From: PGYR01 sp041675005
GTDB taxonomy: Bacteria; Bacteroidota; Ignavibacteria; Kapaibacteriales; UBA2268
Direction of reading: 5' to 3'
NCBI GenBank assembly: GCA_041675005.1
Contig: JBAYUQ010000016.1
Coordinates: forward strand, 1 to 64,000
DNA length: 64,000 bases
The position numbers and the translations under genes are program-made. Under the pieces are notes generated by a model. That model was not told the origin of the DNA. It searched no databases and was given only the letters and a program-made list of their open reading frames with translations. Below, in pieces: positions 36,661 through 44,910 of this stretch; within the stretch, counting starts at the first letter, position 1; each line of letters begins with the position of its first letter.

Positions 36661-38093
36661 AAAAGATAATATATTTATTATTAGCAGTGATGTTATTTGC
36701 CGCATGTAAAGACCCTAACACTGGCCCCGGTGAGCCGCAAGAAGATGCTGGATACATACAGTTCGAATCTCCAGCCGTGGGTCAGAAAAGTAGCTTTGTC
36801 CACTTCTATGCGAAGGGATATTGGGAAGAAACGCCTTCCACTCTCACATATACTAGAGATACTATCCATTGGGAGATAACTAAACAGATTGATAGAAACA
36901 CTTACCAGATTACGGAAAGATTGTCAGGTGAATTATTCGGTGATTTGGCGACTAATCGGGAACTAAGAATACTTACTCTAACGAAGAAAGATAAAAGTAT
37001 CCTGATTACATCTGGTCGCTCGCTAAGTAGTCCATTAGTGGGCTATAATGATTCTCTAGTTTTAAAGCTAAACAATGATATACAATACCCATTCACTGAT
37101 TGGAGAATAGGCGAGATTACTAGTACCGCTGCTTATGATGGGTATGTGATTGATTACAAAATAAAAGATAAACAGTATAATAAGCTAGACGTTTATTCTG
37201 ATTTCACACCGACTCATCGCGATGGCACTGGTCTAATGTTTGCATATAACGGCAAGTATGGTTTAGTAAGATACTATGGTATGAACCCATGGCTAGGCGA
37301 TGTTAGTGGCTTCGATTTGATAAGAGATTTGAAAAAGCCAACTGACGAGCTCAAGGAGTTGAATGGGACAAAATGGCGATTGAAAAATGTGTTTTATAAA
37401 GACGGAAGTGTGAAGAGTGTAAAAGATGCTTCTTATGATTCTCCTTTTGCCGATCAATTTATAGCAGAGTTTAAAGATAATAATACAATTGAAGGATATT
37501 CTGGATGTAATACCTATGGCGGAACTTACAACATAGATGGTAATAAAATAACTATCAATGCTGGAAGTTTAACAGAAGCTTATTGTGGATTTGGAGCTAT
37601 TTACGATAAAATAATGAGAAATTCCACTATTTACAATGCAAAAGAAGGGACATTAACAATATATTCAGATTACGAAGAATACTCAGGGCTAGAATTCGAG
37701 CGAGTTTATGAGCCAGAAGTATTCCAACTAGAAGGTACGGAATGGGTTTTATATAATGTCCATTATAATAATGGTGATATAGTGCCAATAGGCCGGATAC
37801 TAGGAACCAATAGCACTAATCCCGCTTTCAGCCAATTCGAGCTAAAGTTCATGGAAAATAATCTATTGGGCGGCTTTTCTGGTTGTAATACTTTCGGTGG
37901 TGAATACATAATAGATAAGAACAAAATCAAAATAGAAGCTGGAAGCATAACAGAGGTGGGTTGCAAGTTCTCCGATGAATATGGCAAAATACTTAGTGCT
38001 TCTACTACATATAGTGCAGACAGAAATCGGCTAATTATCTACTCATCTTATGAGAGATATAAGGCACTTGAGTTTGGGATAAAGTTTAGGTAG
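36657..38093 (+). CDS. Lipoprotein with tandem META/HslJ domains
   Basis: A 478-residue lipoprotein (lipobox 'VMLFAAC', Cys17). A unique N-terminal beta-rich region (about 30-225) precedes two META (HslJ-like) domains at about 236-349 and 358-476. Each has the diagnostic 'LNGTKWRL' / 'LEGTEWVL' opening and 'GYSGCNTYGGTY' / 'GFSGCNTFGGEY' core. META domains are linked to heat shock, surface or stress proteins, with no known catalysis. It is the last gene of the sigma operon (start overlaps upstream stop by 4 bp), with a terminator downstream. Confidence 0.8.
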   Translation: MKKIIYLLLAVMLFAACKDPNTGPGEPQEDAGYIQFESPAVGQKSSFVHFYAKGYWEETPSTLTYTRDTIHWEITKQIDRNTYQITERLSGELFGDLATNRELRILTLTKKDKSILITSGRSLSSPLVGYNDSLVLKLNNDIQYPFTDWRIGEITSTAAYDGYVIDYKIKDKQYNKLDVYSDFTPTHRDGTGLMFAYNGKYGLVRYYGMNPWLGDVSGFDLIRDLKKPTDELKELNGTKWRLKNVFYKDGSVKSVKDASYDSPFADQFIAEFKDNNTIEGYSGCNTYGGTYNIDGNKITINAGSLTEAYCGFGAIYDKIMRNSTIYNAKEGTLTIYSDYEEYSGLEFERVYEPEVFQLEGTEWVLYNVHYNNGDIVPIGRILGTNSTNPAFSQFELKFMENNLLGGFSGCNTFGGEYIIDKNKIKIEAGSITEVGCKFSDEYGKILSASTTYSADRNRLIIYSSYERYKALEFGIKFR

Positions 38094-38116
38094 TAGAAGA
38101 TGAATTTAATTTTATT

Positions 38117-38150
38117 ACAAAGCCGGGCTTTAAGTTCGGCTTTTGTGTTT
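38117..38150 (+). terminator. Terminator of the sigma-factor operon
   Basis: Stem aaagccg / cggcttt, 11-nt loop, followed by a T-rich stretch; 24 bp after the META lipoprotein stop. Confidence 0.7.
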
Positions 38151-38266
38151 CTAATATTCCTTAATCACAGTATCATTATTCAAAAAATAATCCGTGCGAC
38201 TACTTTGCAAGTACACCCTTTCAGTCCTTACTTTGTATTACCTTTAACCCCTTTTAATCTAGGATT

Positions 38267-38302
38267 CAAAAAAAAAGACTGCCTCTTTTATAAAGCAGTC
38301 TT
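38267..38302 (-). terminator. Terminator of the YrdC/permease operon
   Basis: Stem aagactgc / gcagtctt with a run of nine T on the minus strand. Between this and 38150 lies only the short repeat 'ccctttcagtcctt' (38216-38229). Confidence 0.85.
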
Positions 38303-38333
38303 CTAATCTATGAAAAATAGATCTAACTAATAT

Positions 38334-38969
38334 CTATTCTGTAAACAACATTCCTTCTAACTTTTCAGCACCAGCGCCACGTCTGATTATCTCGAAGTCT
38401 GTTTTTGTCATGTCTATTACGCTTGATTCCCCTTCGAAAGCATAGCTATCCGAAGTTACAGTCAAATCAACTTGCTTCCCGAAAAAGTCAATTATCTCCT
38501 CAGGAGTAGGTGCTATATTACCTTCTAACTTAGCAGAAATTGCCAATATAGGGTTCCCCACATCTTTGAGTAATAGTTGTACTAATTGGTTATTTGGCAC
38601 TCTTATACCGGCTGTACTTCTTTTCGGATTGTATGCGAAATGAGGAACTTTCTTCGAAGCTGGTAGTATGAATGTATAAGGACCCGGGATAAGTGATTTG
38701 ATAGTCCTGTATGCTACGTTATTTACTTGTGCGAACTCAGATATATTTGCCAAATCGCGGCAAAGAAATGTAAGTTGGTGGTCTTTGTCTAATCTTCTTA
38801 TTAATCTAATCTTGTCTATTGCATCTTTGTTTGATAGGTCGCAACCTAAACTGAATCCGCTATCTGTTGGATAAAGTATAACTGCACCGTCTTTCAAAGC
38901 ATCTGCTGCCATCTTTACTTTTCTCATCTCTGGCGTTTCTGAGTGAATGTTCAAAATTTCGTTCGCCAT
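38334..38969 (-). CDS. Sua5/YciO/YrdC-type protein (L-threonylcarbamoyladenylate synthase family)
   Basis: A 211-residue YrdC-fold protein. The family makes threonylcarbamoyl-AMP for the t6A modification of tRNA reading ANN codons. The signature 'GAVILYPTDSGFSLGCDL' with 'NKDAIDKIRLIRR' (about 28-62) and 'PGPYTFILPASKKVP' (about 113-127) is clear. Length fits the short YciO/YrdC form, without the Sua5 C-terminal domain. The YciO-like subgroup may have another role, so the exact enzyme is uncertain. It lies 12 bp after the permease gene, so one transcript is likely. Confidence 0.85.
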   Translation of the reverse strand: MANEILNIHSETPEMRKVKMAADALKDGAVILYPTDSGFSLGCDLSNKDAIDKIRLIRRLDKDHQLTFLCRDLANISEFAQVNNVAYRTIKSLIPGPYTFILPASKKVPHFAYNPKRSTAGIRVPNNQLVQLLLKDVGNPILAISAKLEGNIAPTPEEIIDFFGKQVDLTVTSDSYAFEGESSVIDMTKTDFEIIRRGAGAEKLEGMLFTE

Positions 38970-38981
38970 TTGACCTCCAAA

Positions 38982-40436
38982 TTAGTTGTTAGAATAATTT
39001 TTGTTATTGAAATATAAATAAAAAGGAATACCTAAAGATAACAAAAATAATCCGAATACCGAACGAATTATTTCTGAATCACCATTTATATAACTTTCTA
39101 TATCTGTATAAAGGGTAGCTATAACATATATTGTAGCTACTATAACAAAAATTGCTGGCACATAAGGATAACCCCAGACTTTATATGGTCTTGGTGTATC
39201 AGGCATTTTCTTACGTAAAACGAAGACACCATAAGCCCCACCGGCATAGAAAATCCAACTCACAAATATTAGCATATCAGTAAGTTGATCGAATGTACCC
39301 GACATAACTAATACACACGACCAAATCGCTTGTAATATCAGGGCGTTACCGGGAGTGAAAAACTTATCATGGCTTTTCCCAATGTTTTTGAAGAAAAGTC
39401 CTTTTTGAGACATTGCGTAATATACTCTAGAGCTTACCATTATAGTCCCATTAGTAGTCCCAAATGTAGATGCCATAACTGCTGCTGCCACGAACATAGC
39501 GCCAATCGGACCCATCGCTATATTTGCTACATCGGCGGCTATTCTATTACTACCAGCCATCTGGTCAATAGGTATAACGTAAAGGAACGCGACATTAATC
39601 AGCAAATAGACTGCGATTATTATTAGTGTACCTATTATGAGTGCTTTAGGGATATTAATCATTGGTTTCTTGACTTCACCCGCTATGTAGGTTATATTGT
39701 TCCAACCATCATAAGACCAAAAAGCAGCAGAGAGAGCCCCTATTATTCCTGCGAACATTATCTTACTATCGGAGCTGAAAGTAACCGAGTCAGTAGTTAG
39801 ATTGGCCACTGAGCCATCACTATACGCGAACCCAAATCCTACTAATACTAGAATTGCTAATACTTTTGCGACTGTAAATACGAATGAAATCTGACCGCCA
39901 AACCTAACACCTAAATAATTCACAAAGCTGAGGAAGAGGATTACTCCTATAGTAATCGCCTTGACACCTATGTTCTCTAAGGGGAAAAATTTACCTATGA
40001 ATGGTATAGTAAATGTGATACTTTGTTCTATTTCTGTAGAGAATCTGGGGAGAATAAGTGCAGAGAATTCTTGTGAATATTCGGCGAATACATAAGCGAT
40101 TGATGCGATAGAGCCAGTTTGTATAACTGCAAGCAATGCCCATCCGTACATAAAAGCGATAAACTTACCGTACATCTTATCGAAGTAAACGTACTGCCCA
40201 CCAGTCTCTGGTATCATCGATGCAACTTCTGCGTTGGATAGAGCGCCGAATAGTGTCAAAACACCAGCAAGCACCCATACGAAAAGCATCAGCTCAGGTG
40301 AGCCGGTGACTTCTGCCATTACAGCTGGTTTTTTAAAAATACCAGAACCTATTACCGCCCCTACCACTATGGCGAGAGTGGTATATAGTCCAAGAGTCGG
40401 TAGTAAACCGCGTTTGAGGGTTTTATTTTCTTCCAT
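38982..40436 (-). CDS. APC-superfamily amino acid permease
   Basis: A 484-residue transporter with about 12 predicted transmembrane helices. The first has the APC signature 'VVGAVIGSGIFKKPAVMAE' and 'PETGGQYVYFDKMYG' follows. It imports or exchanges amino acids (or related amines) across the inner membrane. Fully soluble ligand motifs are not visible, so the substrate is unknown; the overall pattern is closest to the LAT-like/APA group. It is upstream of the YrdC gene, and divergent from ric (155 bp between starts). Confidence 0.9.
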   Translation of the reverse strand: MEENKTLKRGLLPTLGLYTTLAIVVGAVIGSGIFKKPAVMAEVTGSPELMLFVWVLAGVLTLFGALSNAEVASMIPETGGQYVYFDKMYGKFIAFMYGWALLAVIQTGSIASIAYVFAEYSQEFSALILPRFSTEIEQSITFTIPFIGKFFPLENIGVKAITIGVILFLSFVNYLGVRFGGQISFVFTVAKVLAILVLVGFGFAYSDGSVANLTTDSVTFSSDSKIMFAGIIGALSAAFWSYDGWNNITYIAGEVKKPMINIPKALIIGTLIIIAVYLLINVAFLYVIPIDQMAGSNRIAADVANIAMGPIGAMFVAAAVMASTFGTTNGTIMVSSRVYYAMSQKGLFFKNIGKSHDKFFTPGNALILQAIWSCVLVMSGTFDQLTDMLIFVSWIFYAGGAYGVFVLRKKMPDTPRPYKVWGYPYVPAIFVIVATIYVIATLYTDIESYINGDSEIIRSVFGLFLLSLGIPFYLYFNNKNYSNN

Positions 40437-40591
40437 GAATTCCTTTGATTGGAGTCAATTCAAAGATAGTAAATAAAAAAGTGAAAAAAAAGTAAAATAA
40501 TTTACAATATAACAAGATAAAATAGTCTTATATCTTGAAGATTTGCTATATTGCATTTCGAATAAGTTAAATTTTAAGGAGAATTATTAAA

Positions 40592-41293
40592 ATGACGTAT
40601 CCAAAAGTAGGCGAAATGGTTGCAAGTGATATCCGAGCAGCTGAAGTATTTAAAAAATTGAACATTGATTTTTGTTGCGCTGGCAACCTTACACTTGAAA
40701 GAGCTTGTAAGAAAAAGGGTTTAGACCCGGCTGATGTTATGGCTCAAGTTGAAGCACATCTAGCTGGTAAAGAGCCAATCGAAGACAAATTTGGCAAGAT
40801 GAGTTTGACTGAATTAGCAGACTATGTTGAACAGAAACATCATACTTACGTAAAAGAAAGTTTTGAATTCATAGACCCAATATTAGACAAGGTAATCAGA
40901 GTACACGGAGACAAACACCAAGAGCTAAATGAAGTTGGAGTTTTATTCTATGCCACTATGAACGAACTAAGTTCTCACATGAAAAAAGAAGAGAATATCT
41001 TATTCCCATTGATTAAAGCTTTGGAAGCAGGGACTATTAAAGAACTAGATCCTCAAGCTTCGGTTAAACATCCTATCGAGATGATGGAATCAGAGCACAC
41101 AGAGGAAGGTGATAGATTTATGAGAATTCGTGAATTGACTAATGATTATACTCCTCCTGCTGATGCTTGTAATACGTACAAATTAACATATTACAAATTG
41201 AAAGAATTCAATGATGATTTGGAACAACACATACATTTAGAAAATAATATTCTGTTCCCTAAATCCATCCAAATGGAAGCGGAATTAGTTTAA
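40592..41293 (+). CDS. ric: Iron-sulfur cluster repair di-iron protein Ric (ScdA/YtfE)
   Basis: A 233-residue protein that restores Fe-S clusters damaged by oxidative or nitrosative stress. The N-terminal DUF542/ScdA domain has 'NIDFCCAGNLTL' (Cys28-Cys29). The C-terminal hemerythrin-like four-helix bundle carries the di-iron His/Glu set: 'KHHTY', 'HGDKHQEL', 'SSHMKKEENILFP', 'ESEHTEEGD', 'EQHIHLENNILFP'. Length is standard. A good ribosome site (aaggag) precedes it. It lies 43 bp upstream of nadA, whose product needs a labile 4Fe-4S cluster, and so is likely cotranscribed. Confidence 0.95.
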   Translation: MTYPKVGEMVASDIRAAEVFKKLNIDFCCAGNLTLERACKKKGLDPADVMAQVEAHLAGKEPIEDKFGKMSLTELADYVEQKHHTYVKESFEFIDPILDKVIRVHGDKHQELNEVGVLFYATMNELSSHMKKEENILFPLIKALEAGTIKELDPQASVKHPIEMMESEHTEEGDRFMRIRELTNDYTPPADACNTYKLTYYKLKEFNDDLEQHIHLENNILFPKSIQMEAELV

Positions 41294-41336
41294 ATAAGAT
41301 TTTTACATCGGCAATACAATTATAGAGAAGTGAAGA

Positions 41337-42263
41337 ATGCAAACACTCCAAGATAGAATAAGACACACTTTAGAGAAAAAAAATGCGATTCTTCTAGCTC
41401 ATTACTATCAACGAAAGGAAATCCAAGAAATAGCACATTTCTTGGGCGATAGTTTGGAATTAGCAAGAAAAGCACAGCAAACTAAACACGATATAATTGT
41501 ATTCGCTGGTGTTAAATTTATGGCAGAAACTGCCAAAATCCTTAATCCCGATAGGAAAGTATTGCTCCCAAGCTTGGAGGCGGGTTGTTCGCTTGCGGAC
41601 TCATGTCCACCAGACAAATTTGCAAAATTCAAAAAGCAAAACCCAGATCACTTAGTAGTTAGCTACGTGAATACTAGCTCCGAAATAAAAGCTATGAGTG
41701 ACTATATATGTACATCGAGTAATGCACAGAAAGTAATAGAAAGTATTCCAAATACTCGTCCAATTATTTTTGCTCCAGATAAAAATCTAGGTCACTATTT
41801 GAACAAAGTAACTAATAGAAATATGCTTCTATGGGACGGTGTATGTACTGTACACGAAGCATTCTCTATGGAGAAAATGACGAATTTGAAACTAGCGAAT
41901 ATGGACGCTAAGATAATAGCACATCCAGAATCAGACCCCGTTGTATTGGACATTGCCGATTTCATTGGTTCGACTTCTGCATTGCTGAATTACGTTATAA
42001 ACGACAGTTCTGAAAAATATATAATAGCTACCGAAGTTGGAATACTCGACAAAATGAGGCTAATGGCTCCGAATAAACAGTTCATTCCGGCACCGATAAA
42101 CGAGAATAATACTTGTGCTTGTAGTGAATGTGCATTTATGAAGACTATCACTCTCGAAAATCTCTACACCTCGATAGTAGAGGAAAAACATGAGATAATT
42201 GTTGAGCCAGAGCTAGCAAGAAAAGCACTCATTCCTTTGCAAAATATGATAAATATGAATTAG
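41337..42263 (+). CDS. nadA: Quinolinate synthase A
   Basis: A 308-residue enzyme condensing iminoaspartate and dihydroxyacetone phosphate to quinolinate for NAD synthesis. The cluster ligands are probably Cys84 ('EAGCSLADSCP'), Cys170 ('WDGVCTVHEAF') and one of Cys260/262/265 ('TCACSECAFMK'). Also seen are the conserved 'AHYYQ', 'KFMAETAKIL' and 'VSYVNTSSEIKA'. Length is normal. It is the second gene of ric-nadA-nadB, with nadB starting one base after the stop. Confidence 0.97.
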   Translation: MQTLQDRIRHTLEKKNAILLAHYYQRKEIQEIAHFLGDSLELARKAQQTKHDIIVFAGVKFMAETAKILNPDRKVLLPSLEAGCSLADSCPPDKFAKFKKQNPDHLVVSYVNTSSEIKAMSDYICTSSNAQKVIESIPNTRPIIFAPDKNLGHYLNKVTNRNMLLWDGVCTVHEAFSMEKMTNLKLANMDAKIIAHPESDPVVLDIADFIGSTSALLNYVINDSSEKYIIATEVGILDKMRLMAPNKQFIPAPINENNTCACSECAFMKTITLENLYTSIVEEKHEIIVEPELARKALIPLQNMINMN

Positions 42264-42264
42264 G

Positions 42265-43719
42265 ATGCACTCCGACATTTTAATAATTGGCAATGGTATT
42301 GCCGCTCTCTCATTAGTCTATCATTTGACAGAACTAGGGATTGACAAAGATATAATAGTCCTATCGGAAGAACCAATCACACGCACTAATTCGTACCTAG
42401 CACAAGGCGGGATAGCCATAGAGTTTGGTAACGCCACCAACAAGAGCAAACACATAGCTGATACTATTTCCTGTGGGATAATCAATAATCAAACAAGTAC
42501 GACTACTATCCTTAGCGAAGCAGAGAATTCCATTCGCAGTATTATCAAATCTGGGTTAAACTTTGAGCATGACTTCACTGGCAATCTACTAAAGCGAAGA
42601 GAAGGTGGACATTCGGAAAGGAGAATACTCTACTATTCGGATACTTCAGGTAAGCATATCACTGATTTTCTAATAAGAAAAGTAAACACAAATAAGAGGG
42701 TAAAGGTCCTCCAACATAGCTTCTGTTTTAAGCTACTGAAGGATGGGAATACTTGCATAGGGGCAGAAGTATATAATACTTTGGAAAATACAGTAGAGCC
42801 AATCTATGCAGCCAAAACAATATTAGCTACTGGTGGTGCAGGGGCTTTATATTCAAACACGAGTAACTCGTCGCAATCAATAGGAAGTGGAGTAGCTCTA
42901 GCAAACGAAATAGGTGCAGAGGTTACTAATATGGAGTTCATACAGTTCCACCCCACTGCTTTCGTCAGCGAGGAAAAGACGATACTAATATCCGAAGCAC
43001 TGAGAGGCGAGGGTGCTGTTATCAAAGATAGTAAAGCAGACAGACTAAACGGTGTGGAGCTATTTACAAGAGATAGACTATCTAGAATATTATACGACGG
43101 TATGCAAAATGGTGAAGAGTACTACCTCGATTGTACAGATATTCCTGATGAAGTACTTACCAAATTTGATTATGTACGAACTAGTTTAGCTTCGTTCGGA
43201 ATAGATATTAGCACAACTCCGATACCAATAAAACCCGTAGCTCACTATATGTGCGGAGGAATAACCACCAACGTACAGGGAAAAACGAATATTGATAATC
43301 TATACGCAATCGGCGAAACTGCAGATACTGGTTTGCACGGGGCTAATAGGTTGGCCTCCAACTCACTAACAGAAGCAATCACAGTACCATATCTACTAAC
43401 ACTCGATTTGCTCAAATCCGATTGGGAAAAAACACACTCCCAAATCCTAAATCAATACACAATCATAAACGAAAGGAATTACAACGCTAAAGTTGAAACA
43501 CTCCGAACTAAGATGTGGGAACAATGTGGGATAGTAAGGAATAATCCTGCACTTGAAGAATTACGTAATTACATAGCAAATGAAATTAGTACAATAGAAG
43601 TCGAGAAGAGCATTAGCTACTCCAAGTTGAGATATAGAACAATGCTAACAACTGCTATGATTATAGTTGATTCATCTATAAATCGAAACGAAAATGTCGG
43701 CACTTTCTGGAAGGAGTGA
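42265..43719 (+). CDS. nadB: L-aspartate oxidase
   Basis: A 484-residue flavoenzyme that oxidises L-aspartate to iminoaspartate, the substrate of NadA. Motifs: FAD-binding 'IIGNGIAALS', 'SYLAQGGIA', 'GGHSERRILYYSDTSGKH', and the substrate-domain 'HYMCGGI', 'YAIGETADTGLHGANRLASN'. It is a little shorter than the common 520-540 residues, mostly at the C-terminal helical region. One base separates it from nadA, so translation is coupled. Confidence 0.97.
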   Translation: MHSDILIIGNGIAALSLVYHLTELGIDKDIIVLSEEPITRTNSYLAQGGIAIEFGNATNKSKHIADTISCGIINNQTSTTTILSEAENSIRSIIKSGLNFEHDFTGNLLKRREGGHSERRILYYSDTSGKHITDFLIRKVNTNKRVKVLQHSFCFKLLKDGNTCIGAEVYNTLENTVEPIYAAKTILATGGAGALYSNTSNSSQSIGSGVALANEIGAEVTNMEFIQFHPTAFVSEEKTILISEALRGEGAVIKDSKADRLNGVELFTRDRLSRILYDGMQNGEEYYLDCTDIPDEVLTKFDYVRTSLASFGIDISTTPIPIKPVAHYMCGGITTNVQGKTNIDNLYAIGETADTGLHGANRLASNSLTEAITVPYLLTLDLLKSDWEKTHSQILNQYTIINERNYNAKVETLRTKMWEQCGIVRNNPALEELRNYIANEISTIEVEKSISYSKLRYRTMLTTAMIIVDSSINRNENVGTFWKE

Positions 43720-43959
43720 GTGAGGTGGACAAACGAAGAAGACTCTTTTAACGCCTGCGGCGTTATCAGAGTGACGTGGTTGTTCTGACAGCTCCTCCCG
43801 AGGAGCATAGCTCGAATTATATTCAAATTCCAGTGGAGTTGCCTAGACTCTTTACTTCGACCGGGCTCAGCACAGGCGGATGCTTTGCCTCCTCTGAGTG
43901 ACGTGGTTTCAGAGGTTAGGAGACGTATGCAATACATCTCTACAATCTATGATTCAGAC
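43720..43959. repeat. Intergenic repeat island between nadB and the AAGN lipoproteins
   Basis: No gene. It holds 43755-43777 (23 nt identical to 11562-11584), a short 'cccgaggagcatagc' block, and 43855-43884 (TTCG...CTCAG family, shared with 11661-11690). The order is the same in both islands, so the two are probably copies of one composite unit. Confidence 0.65.
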
Positions 43960-43995
43960 AAAAAAAAGAGCCACTCTTTTATCAAGAGCAGCTCT
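43960..43995 (-). terminator. Terminator of the small-lipoprotein cluster
   Basis: Imperfect stem (agagc..ctctt / aagag..gctct) with a T run of eight after it on the minus strand. Confidence 0.75.
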
Positions 43996-44022
43996 AATTT
44001 CTCATAAAGTTAAGTGGAAGTA

Positions 44023-44532
44023 TTAACCAGCTATATTAGTAGCCATGATAATAGAAACACCATTTACTTTACTTACTTTACCTTCGATAGTTACAGTTTC
44101 TTTATCTGCAACTTTAGCAAGACCTTTCCAATCGTAATTTCCAGCGGCGTTATATACCATATAGAATGTACCATTAGACAAGAATCCAACATATTGACCA
44201 GCCATAACTAGTTCTTTTACTCTAGCTACACTTAATGTTTCGTAGTTACCAGAAAGGAAATCAGTCATTTTCACAACTTTACCAGTCCAGCCGCCATTTG
44301 TTGGTTTTGTAGTTTCGCCACCAGTTTTCGCTTTCTCAACTGCTTTCTCAACTTTTTCAGCTACTTCTTCAACAGCTTCTTCAGTCTCAGCCGCAGCTTC
44401 TTCTACTGCTTCTTCTACTTCTTCAACTTGCTCTTGTACTGCTTCTTCAGCAGGAGTGTCCTTATCTTCTTCTTTACCGCCACAAGCATATAGTAAACCC
44501 GATAGCAATAATACTAATAGTATTTTTTTCAT
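44023..44532 (-). CDS. Lipoprotein with Glu/Ala-rich stalk and conserved AAGN domain
   Basis: A 169-residue lipoprotein (lipobox 'LLYAC', Cys17). Residues 20-75 are a Glu/Ala/Val heptad-like stalk ('EEVEEAVEEAAAETEEAVEE'), predicted coiled coil or extended spacer. The C-terminal about 75 residues form a small globular domain, 'ELVMAGQYVGFLSNGTFYMV' followed by 'YNAAGN', also present in the next gene (44543-44890). Its function is unknown. It is probably transcribed with the following two genes or from close promoters, and terminates at 43960-43995. Confidence 0.75.
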   Translation of the reverse strand: MKKILLVLLLSGLLYACGGKEEDKDTPAEEAVQEQVEEVEEAVEEAAAETEEAVEEVAEKVEKAVEKAKTGGETTKPTNGGWTGKVVKMTDFLSGNYETLSVARVKELVMAGQYVGFLSNGTFYMVYNAAGNYDWKGLAKVADKETVTIEGKVSKVNGVSIIMATNIAG

Positions 44533-44542
44533 GATTTACTCC

Positions 44543-44890
44543 TTAGTTGTATGAATTAGCGATGATGTAATTAAATCCCTTAGCTGATTTTACTGAGCCA
44601 CCGATTGTGTAATCTTTGCCAGCATTCTTGATAAGGTTTTTAGTGTCTAAGTTACCAGCAGCGTTCATCACAAAGTATAGTTTCCCATTAGATTTGAATG
44701 CTAATGCTTGACCTGCTCTGTAAAGTTCCGTTGCTCTTTCTGTATTTATAGATACATTTGAATTTATAAATTCAGAAGATAAACTTACTGTCGTACCAGA
44801 TATTCCTGATTGTGCATTGATATCCATTTGAGTTACGGCTAAGCCAATAACAGAAACAGAAATCAAAATAGCTAAAAATAATTTTTTCAT
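44543..44890 (-). CDS. Small exported protein, AAGN-domain paralogue
   Basis: A 115-residue exported protein (signal peptide about 1-26). The mature part shares 'ELYRAGQALAFKSNGKLYFV' then 'MNAAGN' and a closing 'IIANSY' with the lipoprotein 10 bp downstream, over about 60 residues. It lacks the lipobox and the acidic stalk, so it could be a free periplasmic form of the same domain. I know no function for the domain. Confidence 0.7.
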   Translation of the reverse strand: MKKLFLAILISVSVIGLAVTQMDINAQSGISGTTVSLSSEFINSNVSINTERATELYRAGQALAFKSNGKLYFVMNAAGNLDTKNLIKNAGKDYTIGGSVKSAKGFNYIIANSYN

Positions 44891-44910
44891 TGTTTATTTA
44901 CCTTTGATTA

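Noticed and set aside
43617..43937. Minus-strand frame of 106 codons overlapping nadB and the repeat island
   Set aside because: It is made of repeat sequence plus the antisense of nadB, with no protein-like pattern.
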